Below, piece by piece: positions 28,713 to 41,751 of a stretch of DNA of 64,000 bases. The DNA is from Mangifera indica (taxonomy: Eukaryota > Streptophyta > Magnoliopsida > Sapindales > Anacardiaceae): assembly GCF_011075055.1 (NCBI RefSeq), contig NC_058150.1, positions 1,054,001 through 1,118,000 on the forward strand, read 5' to 3'. Position 1 is the stretch's first letter; every line of letters starts with the position of its first letter. Below the pieces are notes generated by a model. It had not been told where the DNA came from, did no database searches, and worked only from the letters and a program-made list of their open reading frames with translations. The position numbers and the translations under genes were made by a program.

Positions 28713-31700
28713 ATGGCTTCCATCTCTCTTCTCTCTACTTTCCCATTTTACCCCTCCCTCTCCTCTTCTTCCTCCGCTTCCAGCTTCTCTTTTCTCCATT
28801 TCAGGCTCTTAAAGCCCACCTGCCGTCTCTCCCTCAAACAACCAAGCACCCAAGAAACCGACACCCACTCCCCTCGAAACGACGCCGTCCGTGTCATTTT
28901 CGCTGCTGGTGGTACCGGTAGCCACATCTCCCCTGCTGTCGCCATAGCTGATGAGCTCAAACTCATCAACCCCGCTACTCAGTTCCTCTTCGTTGGATCG
29001 CCCAACAGCATGGAATCAAATGCAATCCCTTCTTTTGGTTTCGATTTCGTCTCGGTTCCCTCTTTGGTTCGTTTGTTTCGTCCCTTAATTTCTCTCAGAA
29101 ACCTCTTTCTTCCTTACCATATAACTAAGTCTGTACTTTTCTGTAATTCCATACTTGAAGATTTTGATCCTCATATTGTAGTTGGCACTGGCGGTTACGT
29201 GTCGTTTCCTATTTGTTTAGCTGCCGTTTTAAAAGGAATTAAAGTTGTAATTCAAGAACAAAACTCAGTGCCTGGTATTGCCAATTGGGTTCTTTCTTTT
29301 TTAGCTGATAAAGTGTTTGTAGCGTTTAATTCTACAGTGGAGTGTTTTCCAAAAAAGACTAAGTGTGTTGTGTGTGGGAACCCCGTGAGATTGTCTGTGA
29401 GGACGTTTGTGCCAAAGGAAGTGGCAAAACTGAAGCTTTTTCCCAAGTCGGGGAAGGAGGAGGGGAAAGTTTTGTTGATTTTGGGAGGGTCTTTGGGGGC
29501 CAATGCAACAAACATTGCAATGTTGAATTTTTACCATAAAATGTTGATTGAGGACAAGTTGTTCATCATATGGCAGACTGGGGTTGAGTCCTTCAATGAG
29601 ATGGAAAGCCTGGTTAAGAACCATCCTCATTTGCTTTTGACACCGTAAGTTGTTATTTTTATCATTATTAGTTTTTAATTCCACAGATTCCACTTTGTAT
29701 TGTGTTATATGAAGGCAGTTCATAGTGTATGTGATTAATTACTTCATTAATTCTAGTCAGAGATCAAAATCATGAATTTTTTACTTTTGGTGGCAATGTG
29801 TTGTTTTTAGATTGAGACTATTAGTTTTGGAAATGGATACAATGATGGCGTCAAGAGGATCATTGTTGGGGGAAAGATGCATTACTTCGTTTGGGTTTGA
29901 TTTTGGAAAAAAAAAATTACACAATTCTTTCTAGAGGAATTAAGACGGTTAATAAAACCTATTAGTGGGGTGGAAAGCGTAATTTATTGACTTAGGCACA
30001 CTGTTAAATAGGATCTTCCAATATATTATGCAGATGAGAGTACTGTTTAGGAAGAAGAGGATAGTAATACTTAATCTGAGGAAATTTTATCATAAAATGA
30101 AGTGCTGAAGCTCTTTTTGGAGAGTGCAAGATGACAAGTGAATGAGATTTTAGTCATTTTAGGTGACGAGTTTGCTAAAGGGTTTAACGTCAAATAGATT
30201 ACATGTTTGGAGCTATGCAAGCATTATCATTCTTGTAATTAATTAACTGGACTGGAAAATGTCTCTTCCAGTTGGAACTATCAATACATTAAGCTGAACT
30301 ATTGGTCACATGACCTTCTCGTAAGTAGTGTGTAGACATTCGTGTCCATGTTGACATATGGTAGCTCAAAGTTGGTATTCAGAGGTATTAGAGTTTTAAA
30401 CATCAAGACGCTTGGGAGTTTTGACTATGTTCCTTTAATATTGATTTGGCCTAGGCATTGTTTGCTTTACTTCTATTGATCTGTATATTATGTAAAATTT
30501 CACCTCATGTTCGTAAGTACTGCTAGTTCTGTGGTCTACTTTTTGAAGTTTGATATCAAAATTTGGGCCCATAGTAGTTGCATTGTATTCATCATTTTAT
30601 GTTCTCGTAATTTTACATGACTACAAAACTATTATAGGTTCTTGGAATCTATGGATTTGGCATATGCTGCAGCTGACCTTGTTGTTTCAAGAGCTGGTGC
30701 AATGACATGTTCCGAGATCTTGGTTGCAGGGAAACCTGCTATTCTGGTATTGTGCAACAAACTTTCATTCTCTTTCTAGTAATGTAAATATGAAGGAGAA
30801 GTTGTTGGCCGTTATATAATATTTTGTAACTCTAGTTTGATAATGCTTGAAACTCCAGTTTGTTTTTCTTTTAATTATTTCCTAACAATAATTACCATCC
30901 TGTCCTGAAAGACCAAACTACGAAAAAAAGTTATGAAGTATCAGGATGGAAAACATAGATGATTACCATATTAAAAGTTAAAATAACAAAAACATTATGC
31001 TTTTTTATAATTCAAATTAGAATGAAGTTGTTTTAAAGGGTACTGGCAGGATACCTGATATGAAGTCTATGCACTCATTCAGTATGATAACAAGTTTGTG
31101 TTTTTTATGCCGGTGGTGTGGCCTTTATTATCTCTCTTCTTCTTTCGATAGCAATTAGATTGCTTCTTATTCACCTTAGTTTAGAACTTTTCTATTGTTT
31201 TCTGTCCTGAAAACCTTGCTTGATGTTTGTGACAGTGTGTGGTTAGACTATATTTGTTGAAAGTATTGCTTTTACAATCACCTGTCTTGCTTGTAGGGTA
31301 CTTTCAGTCCTTATTTTCTATAATTTGTTTGATCATACTGCTTGTAGATAAAATAATTCTCTTTTCTATTTTGTAGATTCCATCACCAAATGTTGCTGAG
31401 GGAGATCAGTTAAAAAATGCATCGCTACTGGCAGATGTAGCAGGTTCAAGAGTTATCACTGAAGATGAACTTGATTCAATCACCCTAGGAGGTGCAATCA
31501 AAGAAATACTAGGTATGTTGTATGTGTATAATGGTGATTACTATGTATGAAGGCCTTCGTACTATGTTTCAGTCGCATGGAGAAATTTACCAAAATAATT
31601 TTGATCTTGTATAAGACTATAAGTATAAGCTCGTAGAACTATTGAATGATGTAACAATTGCATTAGGATTTTCAATACGCAAGAATGCAAAAGGTGTGAG

Positions 31701-32052
31701 CTCTTATTAGATGATATCATAGTTTGACTGCTGGTAGTGACATCCCATACTAAGACTAATCAATGGGAACTATTCTTTATTTTTGTTTGTTTGTTTCATC
31801 CTTGTGTTCTTCCTCCGGATCTAGGAATTTCATTCAAGGAATTATATATGAAACTGACAACTAAAAAGTTTGCTTGTCAAAATTTTTATTTGAAATTCTT
31901 GAGTATCTTTAATCTTTTAGTCTCTTATCCCTCATGTCATTGCGGTGACAGGGAATGAAGCTCTAATGGAAGATATGAGTGAGAGGGCTCAGAAAGCTGC
32001 TAAGCCTACTGCCTCTGCCGAAATTGCACATCACATTCTTTCTCTGATCTAG
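28713..32052 (+). CDS. MURG: Plastid MurG-like UDP-GlcNAc:lipid I transferase
   Basis: Four exons, 28713-29644, 30638-30746, 31377-31512 and 31952-32052, splice in phase to 425 residues. Bacterial MurG (about 355 residues) transfers GlcNAc from UDP-GlcNAc to undecaprenyl-PP-MurNAc-pentapeptide (lipid I to lipid II). The first 60 or so residues are Ser-rich, lack acidic residues and look like a chloroplast transit peptide. The catalytic domain follows: [20 protein letters not shown] (GGTGGH loop, second position Ser here), [33 protein letters not shown], a C-terminal domain with [17 protein letters not shown], then [21 protein letters not shown] (UDP-GlcNAc binding) and [14 protein letters not shown]. 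In plants this is a cyanobacterial inheritance tied to plastid peptidoglycan, shown for mosses; its role in most seed plants is unclear. All introns lie in the C-terminal half. Confidence 0.93.
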
Positions 32053-33300
32053 TCATCAGCCGCAAAGAAATAGCAACAGATCAAGTGACGGATGGAAGTT
32101 TCTCCGGTCAACAGCAGTCCAATCTACACTCACAGCAAAACTTCCTGCTGCCGCAATTTTTGCTCTCCCTCTACCAGTGCCATCGTCTTCACAACAGCTC
32201 AAATGTTCCATTGAAGCTGGGTTAGTTATATTAATATTGTTGTACAAAAGCCAGTTCAGGAGACTCACAGGTTCTCTCTCAATTTTCCTTTGGCTTTGGA
32301 GTAGATGCTATTTACAAGCACTTCTAACATCAGCCGAAATGTCTAAAAGTGCTTCCAGGGTCATGAAATTTGTTGTTTAGTTGTAGACAATAAGTGAAAT
32401 TTGTTTAGATTTTTGGTGGTTCATATGAAACTTGCTCTTGTGTTTAGCAAGATCATCAAGTCCGCAAAAAACAAACTGTATTAGAGTTGGGAAACTTATC
32501 CAAATTGATTTGTAGGAATCAATTGTTCTATCAAAATCAGACTAAGTTTCTTGACTTTTTTTGAGAAGCAAAAGCAAGGAAGATATTTCACAATGCTAAT
32601 GTTGACGATAATACCTGTATGGTTGTATTAAACAGTAAACACTCCTTGAGCTGCACTCGTAAATATGGGTACAAATATCAACATCATATTATATAAAAGA
32701 AAATAAATATCAACATCGTAAGGATATCTGCAAAAGAAAATAAATATGCATATTTCAATATTAGGAAAATAAATGCAACATAAAAACAATTGTATGATAA
32801 TGTAAATGTTAATAATATATACCTATAAACAACTACCCTCATCACTCCACTAATTATGGGCAATGTTTTAAATTTGGACCGTTAGATTGGTAGAATTGGT
32901 TAATCGTATTGGACATGATTCAACCCGTTGGGTAATTTGACCGTTATATTGACATGAACATTATTTTATTTAAAATCGTAGCCGAAGAGATTTGAACAAA
33001 AAGCTAAGGTGTAGGGAAGCATATACAATTAGAGCCCAACGGGCTATATTGACGGTTGTGGTACGTGCCGTGTCGTGTCAAAACCACACGAATTTTCAAG
33101 ATTTGATGCAGAATTTAAGGCATGACAAGTCATGCCTTTGTAACTTTTCGGCAAGCCAACCTGTTTAAAATATAATTTTTTTAAATTATTAATTAATTTT
33201 ATTGATTGGAAATTTTTATTTTTTAACATTATATTAAAAATGAATTTAATAAAAAAATTTAATCATTTACCTATCTAGTTAATTGATTTAATTTTTTTTA
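32053..33300. other. MurG 3' UTR and intergenic DNA
   Basis: The UTR probably extends to about 32500. From 32860 to 33170 lie fragments of common plant repeats: TTTGGACCGTTAGATTGG at 32873 and GTGCCGTGTCGTGTC at 33065. No gene is seen. Confidence 0.5.
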
Positions 33301-33301
33301 A

Positions 33302-34272
33302 GGCTAAATGACTATTTCCTATCCAATGCTTGATACAAATCTAATTTTTCATTGGTTAACTATTAAAAATTTAAATATTCACTCATCTGTTAAATTTCAT
33401 TATTATTATCAAAAGTAAAATTGTTATTTAACAAAAATATTTAAAAAATTTATCACATTCTCACTTTTAGGTTTAAAAACAAACAATTCTTTCACCCTAA
33501 ATTTGAAAAACTTATATTTCATTCTTAGAATTTTTCCATCATGCTATCGATAGTCGAAGGCAGCATCAACAACCACATTCTCTCTCAATCCCACTCTATT
33601 TCTGGCTATCACCGATTGACGAAGATCGTTTTTCATATCTAGAAGAAGACGTGATTCGTCTTTGTCTCATACGAAGACGATACATCATCATCATCTAAGA
33701 GATGACAAGTCATGGTCGTCTAATTTGGCTTCATTTCTGGCTGTCACTGATTGAGGAAACTGGCTGACAAAAATTGTTCTTTGTCTCCAGATGAAGACAA
33801 CACATCGTCGTTGCTTAAAAGATGACGCGACCAAAACCATTCTTTATCTCTAGACGAAGATGATGCATCGTAGTCGTCTAAGAGACAATGATGATATGTC
33901 GTTTTCGTCTTTGTCAATCGATTTCTTCAACTGATGATGGCTAAAAATGGATCACGACTGAAAGAGAAGTCAAGAGGGAAGGAGAATGCCATTGTCGCCA
34001 TCTTCGACTGCTGACAATGGTGGTTGAAAAAATCCTAAACCAAAATATTGATTGTTTAAAATTTGAGTGAAGAGAAATTTGTTAAATTTTTAAATTTACA
34101 GGAAAAAATATTATAAATTTTTAGTTTTTCAGAAATATTTTAATAAATAATAATTTTATCTTTAACAAAAATAATAAAATTTAACAGAATAATAAGTATT
34201 TATATTTTTAATAATCAACTAATAGAAAGTTGGGTTTATACCAAATATTAGATGGGAAACTGTTATTTGGCC
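33302..34272. mobile_element. Large MITE, same end type as the 17012 element
   Basis: The left end is GGCTAAATGACTATTTCCTA and the inverted right end is GGCCAAATAACAGTTTCCCA. Subterminal sequence on both sides is shared with the 17012-17317 element (TGTTAAATTT...TTATTATTAT; AAAAATATT). The middle, about 33550-34020, is different. It has imperfect repeats of TTTCTGGCTATCACCGATTG / TTTCTGGCTGTCACTGATTG and of GACGAAGATGATGCATCG-like words. The flanks (TTTTTTTAA, TTTTTGTTA) suggest a weak 9-bp duplication. No long reading frame is present. Confidence 0.65.
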
Positions 34273-34552
34273 TTTTTGTTATAACGAGAAATTCCATTCA
34301 AATGGGATGATTTCTTCCAGCGGAGGAGCACCCGAACCAATCTTGCTTGCAAATAGACCCTATCAATTCCCGGTCAGGAATCTAAAACATTGATTGCGTC
34401 TCATATTTTCCAAATGGATAATCTCAAACTAAATGGGAACGCCACTTTAAGAATAAATACAGAAGCCATGGCCCACCCTGTACCTGTTTTTGGTGGTTAA
34501 ATCCAACTGCCTTACTCAAACTCCGAGGAAAAAAAGAAGTAATTAACTTCAA
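34273..34552. other. Promoter region of the alpha/beta hydrolase gene
   Basis: Short, more balanced sequence containing AAGAATAAATACAGAAG at about 34448, a weak TATA-like site about 100 bases before the start codon. No other feature is seen. Confidence 0.4.
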
Positions 34553-37500
34553 ATGGCAGTTCTCCAATCGGATCTCCGTTCGGGTACCGTGTTTCGCCTT
34601 ATTCCGTTACGTTCCCACTTGGGTCGGCCTCCGATTTTGGTCAGAGTCGGTACGTGGAACGGTGGTGGTGGCTGTGGCGTGCATGCCGCGAAGAGAGAAG
34701 ACACTGAGGTGAAGATGGAAAAGATGAAGCCTAAGATCTGTACGGCCGATGAGCTCCATTATGTTGCCGTTTCGAACTCTGATTGGCGCCTTGCTCTCTG
34801 GCGCTACCTGCCTCCTCCCAAGGTATGTATGAATGTGAATATGAATATGATGGGTGTGACTGTGAAGTTGATGAACTATTGAGCACGTGGATGATATTTT
34901 GCATAGTTGATGATGAAGTGTGTGTAATTGTAATTTGAGCAGAGTCCACCGAGGAATCATCCGCTGTTGCTGTTATCAGGAATTGGAACAAACGCCATTG
35001 GCTATGATCTTTCTCCTCAGGTCAGTTTTCTTTCTCTTTTATTCATTCAACTTTCATCTCTATATATCTTTTAATTCGGTACATTTCTGTTTTAGATTCC
35101 GGAAATCCGAAAACGAAGAAAAGTATATGATTGTTTGTGGTTTTTTGAGTTGTTAAAAATTGTAACATCCCAGTCTGGGTTCATGATACACTCTCAAGAT
35201 ATTGTCAACATGATTTAGTTTTGGTTTTTGCAACCAAAAATGGGTCTTGCCAGTTTGGGAGTTGACAGAATATTAACAAATCCTACATTATGTGATGTCC
35301 GTATATACCTAATTTCTCTCTCTCGTATTTTATTGATGTGGTATTTGCGTAGAGGATGCATGAATAATCAAGGATGTATTCAGATGGTAAAAGGGAATTT
35401 AATTCACATAGTGGGAAACTTTTAGAATAGCTTTGTATATTATGTATTCTAATTTCAATATTCATTTGGGTGAAAACTTGATGCTGTTACATTAGCCAAA
35501 AATGGAAATTTCTGCTGCGACATTGTCAATGCGAATTTTGTTTTTGTTGGTCTTCTAATTGTTTACCTATTTGGAATGTCAAGTAATTTTAAACATCCCT
35601 GATTTCATATATGAGCCAATTGTTTTTCAGTCCTCATTTGCACGCTTTATGTCTGGCCAAGGATTTGATACATGGATTCTTGAAGTTAGAGGTGCTGGGC
35701 TCAGCACACATGAGGTAGACTTTACAGAAGTTACAGACACTCTTGAAGGTATGCCCAAGCTGTTCTTTTGCCGCCTAAGTGAGGAACAATTAGAGTTTTT
35801 TCTTACAGATGTCTTTTAATGTGGAGCATAATTGGAATGCAGATTCTGATGTCAGATCCGTCAATGTGAAGAAGACCAGGATGTTCTCTGAAAAGGAACA
35901 ATCAAGATCAGCATCTAAATTATCAGAAACTGTTGTGCATTTATCTGAAAGATTTTTAGGTTTTCTGAATGAAGGTCAGTCTGCTAAATTGCCAGATTCT
36001 ATAATGTTCCATTATAATGTTCCGTTATTGACGCAGGTCCACAGTCAGTTACACCGCAGTTATTTGAGTTGCAAGAGAGGCTCTATACATCAATAGGAGG
36101 CTTCCAGAGACAACTTGACTTGATCATGAAGAATGATTGGGACTTTGATCACTACCTGGAAGAGGATGTTCCTGCAGTGGTGAGGTGACATTTCTTCTGT
36201 GCAAATAGCTTAGAATATGAAAAATTATCTTATTTTATCCTAGATTTTTCTTCCATTAATCAAATCACTGGCAGTTATATGAACTTATAAGATACTCTTG
36301 TTGAATATCATCTTAGATGGAGTACATAAGAACTTTAAGCAAGCCAGAGGATGGCAAGTTGCTTGCGATTGGTCACTCCATGGGAGGAATCTTGCTATAT
36401 GCTATGCTATCACGATATGGTAAGGTATCATGTCAAACCTGTTATATATATTATCTGACATTTATAATATCAAAACCAAATATCCTGAGAGCTGATATTG
36501 TTGTATGATTAACTTCTAGCTTTGGTCTTAACATTTTACGTTACATATGGGCACCTAAATATGGAACTATGGACAATAGTTATGACAGAGATAGTAAAAT
36601 TCTTAAAAACTTTAGCAAAGTTGAACTATGTCTTCAAATATTAGCTTTAAAAGTAGGGCTGCAAATGAATCAGGCTGGTTTCTTAAGAAAGTCTATGAAT
36701 TGCACAAGTAGGCACAGCTATAATTTTCAAGCTTGTTTTCTTAAAAGAGAAATTGCGGGGTAGATTTTTGGCCATTGTAGTGATATGTGTAGAAGATACT
36801 CATTTGTTGCATACTCTAAATCGGATGTTATCTAATAATAAGTGTTTTCTGATATGTTATTAAGTTATTGACACTACTAAAGGATGCCAGATTTGATGCA
36901 GTAAAAATACTTGTTCTAGATAAAGCCACACTTGACAAGATTGATGTACACTGCTAGTTATTTTTAAGCTTGGCTGAACATATAACTCTCAACCTTAAAT
37001 AGGCAAGTAGCCTCATGCAATATATGTAGAAATCAACCTAGTAAAGCTTGAAGAGACCATCATTCAGCTCAGCTTTGCTTGTCTGTTCCTTTATTGACAC
37101 CATTATTTGGATTCATTCAGGTAGAGCTATTCAATTCCAGACATGATTTAGGCATTATCAAATCCATTAACTTCAAGATGAGATTTCATTTTTGAATTTG
37201 TTAATTTTTACTTATGATTTTAAGTTAGGCAGGTGAAAATGATTATTTATGTGACCTTTGCTATTTTATAAGGTTTTGAAGGAAAGGATTCTGGGTTGGC
37301 ATCAGTCACTACTTTGGCATCATCACTCGACTACAGGCCTTCAAAATCATCACTCAAATTGCTCTTACCTCTGGCAAGTGTTATGGAAAACTAATTGATT
37401 TAAACAGCCTTTTTTCAGTTTCACAATGACCTTCATTCACATGCAGCAAATATAACACAGGAAGTTGACATTGTTTCATTGTGCTGCACAGGCAGATCCT

Positions 37501-38464
37501 ATACAAGCCCTGAATGTTCCTGCTGTCCCTCTTGGAGTGATTCTTGCTGCAGCTCATCCTTTTGCATCTCGTCCTCCCTATCTCTTGTCTTGGCTAAATG
37601 CTCTCATTTCTGCAGAGGACATGATGCATCCAGAGTTGTTTGAAAAACTTATTTTCAACAACTTTGGTAAGTTTAAACATTTTTAATTTCCACGAACTAT
37701 TCTGGCATGTAGGATTTTGGAGAATTAAGGCTTCTGACTAAATCCCAGAACTATAGGGAAAGAGATTACACTTCAAAGTCATTCCGTCTCTTCCTCTCCA
37801 GTTTTTCCTTTCTTTGGCTGTTCACAAACAGTAGCAATATTTTTGGTATAATTCAGTAGCTTTTTTTTACAAGAATTAAGTGGATGATACTTGGATCAAA
37901 TTCGCAGGCAACATACCCTCCAAGCTTCTCTTGCAGCTATCAACAGTCTTCCAAGAAGGTGGATTGTCTGACAGGAATGGGACATTTTTTTACAAGGACC
38001 ACCTAGGCAAAAGTAATGTCCCAGTGTTGGCGCTTGCTGGAGACCAAGATCTAATTTGTCCATCCGAAGCTGTATACGGTATGATATTTAAACATACAGT
38101 CTCTCCATTCCAAGGCTTTGGTTTATCAACCAGTGCTCACTCACAGTGTTTTATTTTTACTCATTGTTTCCTCATTGTGATGAAGCAGAAACACTGAAGC
38201 TCCTTCCTAAGCATTTGACTACTTATAGAGTTTTTGGAGAACCCAGCGGGCCACACTACGCTCATTATGATTTAGTGGGAGGGCGTTTGGTATGAACTAA
38301 CTCATCCTATGCTCATTTCTAAGGCTGATAAATTGGCCATAATACATCATCATACCTAGATACGATTTAGAATAACTTCCATTTCTGTCATGTTTTTTGT
38401 TATGCAGGCAGTAGAACAAGTTTATCCGTGTATTATTGACTTTCTCTCTCGCCATGATATATGA
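34553..38464 (+). CDS. Alpha/beta hydrolase, At1g73750-like, possibly plastid
   Basis: Eleven exons: 34553-34822, 34943-35020, 35631-35748, 35843-35974, 36037-36179, 36317-36419, 37273-37377, 37496-37666, 37908-38078, 38189-38289 and 38408-38464. They sum to 1449 bases, 482 residues, with consistent phases. The exon 7 donor/exon 8 acceptor pair is the least certain (AGT|GTT with CACAG|GCA is also in frame). The fold is shown by the oxyanion-side strand LLLLSGIGTNAIGYDL, the nucleophile elbow AIGHSMGGILL (Ser in GHSMG), the acid strand LALAGDQDLICP (Asp) and the final His in GPHYAHYDLVGG. The Ser-Asp-His triad therefore looks complete. The N-terminus (MAVLQSDLRSGTVFRLIPLRS) is basic and acid-free at first and may be a plastid transit peptide. 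Substrate unknown. It follows MurG here as, from memory, in Arabidopsis. Confidence 0.87.
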
Positions 38465-38825
38465 CCTAATACTCTTATACTTTACTACTGGATCCCTGAG
38501 AGATGAAGGATTCCGATGGAGATTCTAATCAGAATGCAATGTGAAGTAAAGAACCGGTTTCAGGAAATACAACCTGCTATGAACATTGGTTGTATATAAG
38601 ATAGAAATGTAAATTCCATAGCAATATAAAATTACATCACGTGTATTTAAAAACTGCCCATCATTGGGAAACAACCAGAGGTTGAGGCTTCTTCACACCA
38701 AAGAATGAATTCTTGTTTATGTATTGGAAACAAAGATCTATACAACAAATAGAGAGATGTAAGCTAAACCCAGTCATTTGAGAACGACCTGCATGCGGTC
38801 TTGAGATGCGAAGAGTCGAATTGTT

Positions 38826-41751
38826 CTAGCATCTCGACACAACTGCAGTCTTGCAGACCGGGCAGGCATTTTTCTGTGCAAGCCATTGCTTTATACATTG
38901 AATGTGAAAGCTGTGTCCACAGTCTAGCTTGCCCATCTCGTCATCTTCTTCATCTTCTTCGTATTCTTCCTGCGTAAAAAGATGTTTATAGGCATAGCTT
39001 ATCGAGTGAGATTCAAAGGGCAAAGTTTTAGATTAAAAGAAAAAACTCACCTGACAGATGGTGCATTTCTTATCAACATGGATCGACACATGAGATGACA
39101 AATCATTTGCAACAGAGTTCTTAAGTTTCCGAAGGCATCGTCCCATCTCATCTTCTTTCAGTCCAGTATTTACATACCCAATTCTGTCACCCAATTCGAG
39201 CAATTCCTGTTTCAACACCGTAACAAGAATATTGCCATAGCGACATAAATACATTTCAACAATGGATCAAACATACTAAGCAAAGAGTAATTGGCATACC
39301 TCATATGACATGTTGTCAACATCAAGTCTCCAGTCTCTAAAATCGTCATGAGAATCTAGTCTTCCCCCCATCAGCAAATTATTTTGAAGCATCATTATCT
39401 GCACCCAGAAAGCACCAATTTTCAGTGAATCTTAAATACAATGAACCAAACACAAAGAGTATACTTTGCAGAAAATCAGCAGAAGCTTTCAAATCGCTAG
39501 GCTTCGCCATTCCTCCTTCCCTTGCAATATCCTTATCATATATGCCTTCAGAAACCAACTCAAAACGATCAAGAAGAGACCATTTCATCACCTAAACTAC
39601 AATTTCTGAAGCAATATTTAGTATTAATAATGAAAGGTAGTTCCTTCAATTGATTAAGGATTCTGAGGGCGAGCATTAAACTTGTATACTCACTGCCCAA
39701 GAGACAACATGTAGCATATCTTTGAGCAACATCTCTGATCTTTATCTTGGAGCACAGAAACAGGAATTTATCGTTGACAAAGTTTCTGGAGTATTCGGCA
39801 ACATCTCTTCCACCACCAAAACAATTTCGGGTAAAAGTCTTAGCAAATGACATGAACAATCTAACGAAAACAAAAGAGCACCTAGATCGAGAACAAGGAA
39901 GCAAAAAATGCCATTTTAACAAGCCATTCAGTTTCTGTTTCCAGTTCTAAATACTTCATATTTGGCACTGGAACCCCTTAAAACTATGAACTAACAGGCG
40001 ACATAGGGGTGATAAAGGCATCAAATGCCAAACAGTAGCTATGTCATATCATTACTTCATCAAGAAAAATAACAAATACAAACTGGTAAAACCATCAAAC
40101 TACAAACCTCAGCAAGCCCATCAGGGGAAGGATATCGAACACGACGATAGTAACGGGGCCCAAACACGTCAAGTTCCTGGCGTCCAAATCCAAAATCAGG
40201 GTCGGAATCCGGGAAAGGTAAACTCTCAGGAGTAACTGTCCGCCTCGTTATACAAGAAGATCGCTGCCAGGATTTATGAAGGAATAAAGCAAAATATCAC
40301 ACAAACTACTTATCAAAAGCTCCCTAATGAAATTCCAAGCTATAAGGGCTCCACAATTGGACCCCAATCATCCAAGCAGTTTAGTCTACTTTAGTAACTA
40401 AGCAAAACCAGACGTACACGCACTTAGAATGAATAAATTAATTAATTTTTTAAATTTGGTTTCGTAAATACATTGAATATGAAGAATTAATAAAAAATTG
40501 GTAAAAATTTAACAATAAATGCAGAGAAAAAACAAAAACAATTGTGGGTTCAATGACAGGGACTAAGTGAGCAAGTAGAGAAGAAGGAAAGAGGAAGAGA
40601 AGGAGCAAATTAGGCCAACAAGTAATCCAATATTTTTATAGGCTAGAGGAAATTTATATTTGGTAAATTCTTAAATGACAATATTGAATTGAATTTCATA
40701 AACAAGGCAGGCAAATATCAATCTATATGAACAGTGAAAAGCAAGATCGAATTGGAAAATATTCAGATTAAACTGAAAAATTGGAAACTATTGGAAGAAA
40801 ACTTGAAGAAATATATTTATAAAAAGTGAAAAAAAATCAGAAACAGAGTTTCATCAGATGCGAAAATAACAACAAGAACAAACTTGCCAAACCAACAAAA
40901 AAAAAGAGAAGAAATTTATGACATGAAAATCCAGCAGTGAAAATAAAATTCTTGATGAAATCCCAAAGAAAGAGAGTTTCATCAGATGGGCAAATAAGAA
41001 TCATGAAGAAATGTAAAACCCAGTTCCTATATCATCAAATAAATTCAGCCTGCAAAATCAAAAAAGTTCAGCAGTTGCAGATTATAGAAAATAATATATA
41101 TAAAAAATTTACCTCCCTTTCTCTTTCTCTTTCTCTTTCTCTTTCTCTTTCTCTCTGATTAGCATCAATCTTTCCTCTTCCAGAAGAAATGTTTCTTCTG
41201 GCCACCACACAGTCCACAGACCCAACAACTGCATCAGCTCCAGAGAACCCAATTCCAGGCCCACACCACACATCCTGTATAACCATACAATTACTACCAT
41301 TGCTATTATTAACAACGCTATTACTATTAACATTACCGCCGCCACCGTCATCGCCGCCTCCACCACCACTTGAAGAACCCTTGTTGCTGTATCTTCCAAC
41401 AGTGAAAACATTATTATTACTACTATTACTAGAATTTTTGTTTCCATTATTTTGTTTCTTTTTCTTCACTTTCTTCCCATCCCAATCAGCCGAACTTCTA
41501 ATCACAGCAGGCAGAGAAACCTGCTGAGATGCAGCCGCCGTGCATCCAAACCCCCTGAATGTAGACTGAGTGAAGCTATTGAGCTTCTTCTTCGGGGCGT
41601 TGCCATTATTTGTGGAGTGAAAAAAAGAAGAAATTGCAGATTTAGAACGAGTGGCTTGGGTTTGGAGTTGTGGTGGATCTGCTTCTTCAAAAACAGCACC
41701 TTCACTCACATCAAATCTGGGTCTGCTTCTCTGCCCCATGTTCTCTGTCAT
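38826..41751 (-). CDS. RING-H2 E3 ubiquitin ligase (BIG BROTHER/RHG1A-like)
   Basis: Minus-strand exons: 41751-41113, 40263-40108, one starting at 39591, 39398-39300, 39206-39051 and 38969-38826. The third exon's donor is unresolved: TTG|GTTTCT near 39555 keeps the frame and gives about 409 residues, but the frame stays open to about 39485. The N-terminal third is disordered: basic (KKVKKKKQ), Asn/Ser and Gly-rich (SSSGGGGGDDGGGG), ending in an Arg-Glu run. The conserved region includes FGFGRQELDVFGPRYYRRVR, DWRLDVDNMSYEELLELGDR and a C-terminal RING: CTIC, then CGHSFHIQC and CPVC (Cys3-His2-Cys3). Such ligases pass ubiquitin from an E2 to target proteins; the target is unknown. It converges on the alpha/beta hydrolase (362-base gap). 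Confidence 0.87.
41113..41160 (-). repeat. Coding microsatellite (GAGAAA)n in the RING gene
   Basis: On the plus strand this is a repeat of CTTTCT. On the coding strand it encodes alternating Arg-Glu. It ends at the splice donor (GGGAG|GTAAAT), so repeat length changes would alter the protein by two residues per unit next to a splice site. Confidence 0.85.

Noticed and set aside
34607..34991. Long minus-strand frames opposite hydrolase exons 1-2
   Set aside because: They are antisense to a well-supported exon and contain only compositional His/Ser runs.
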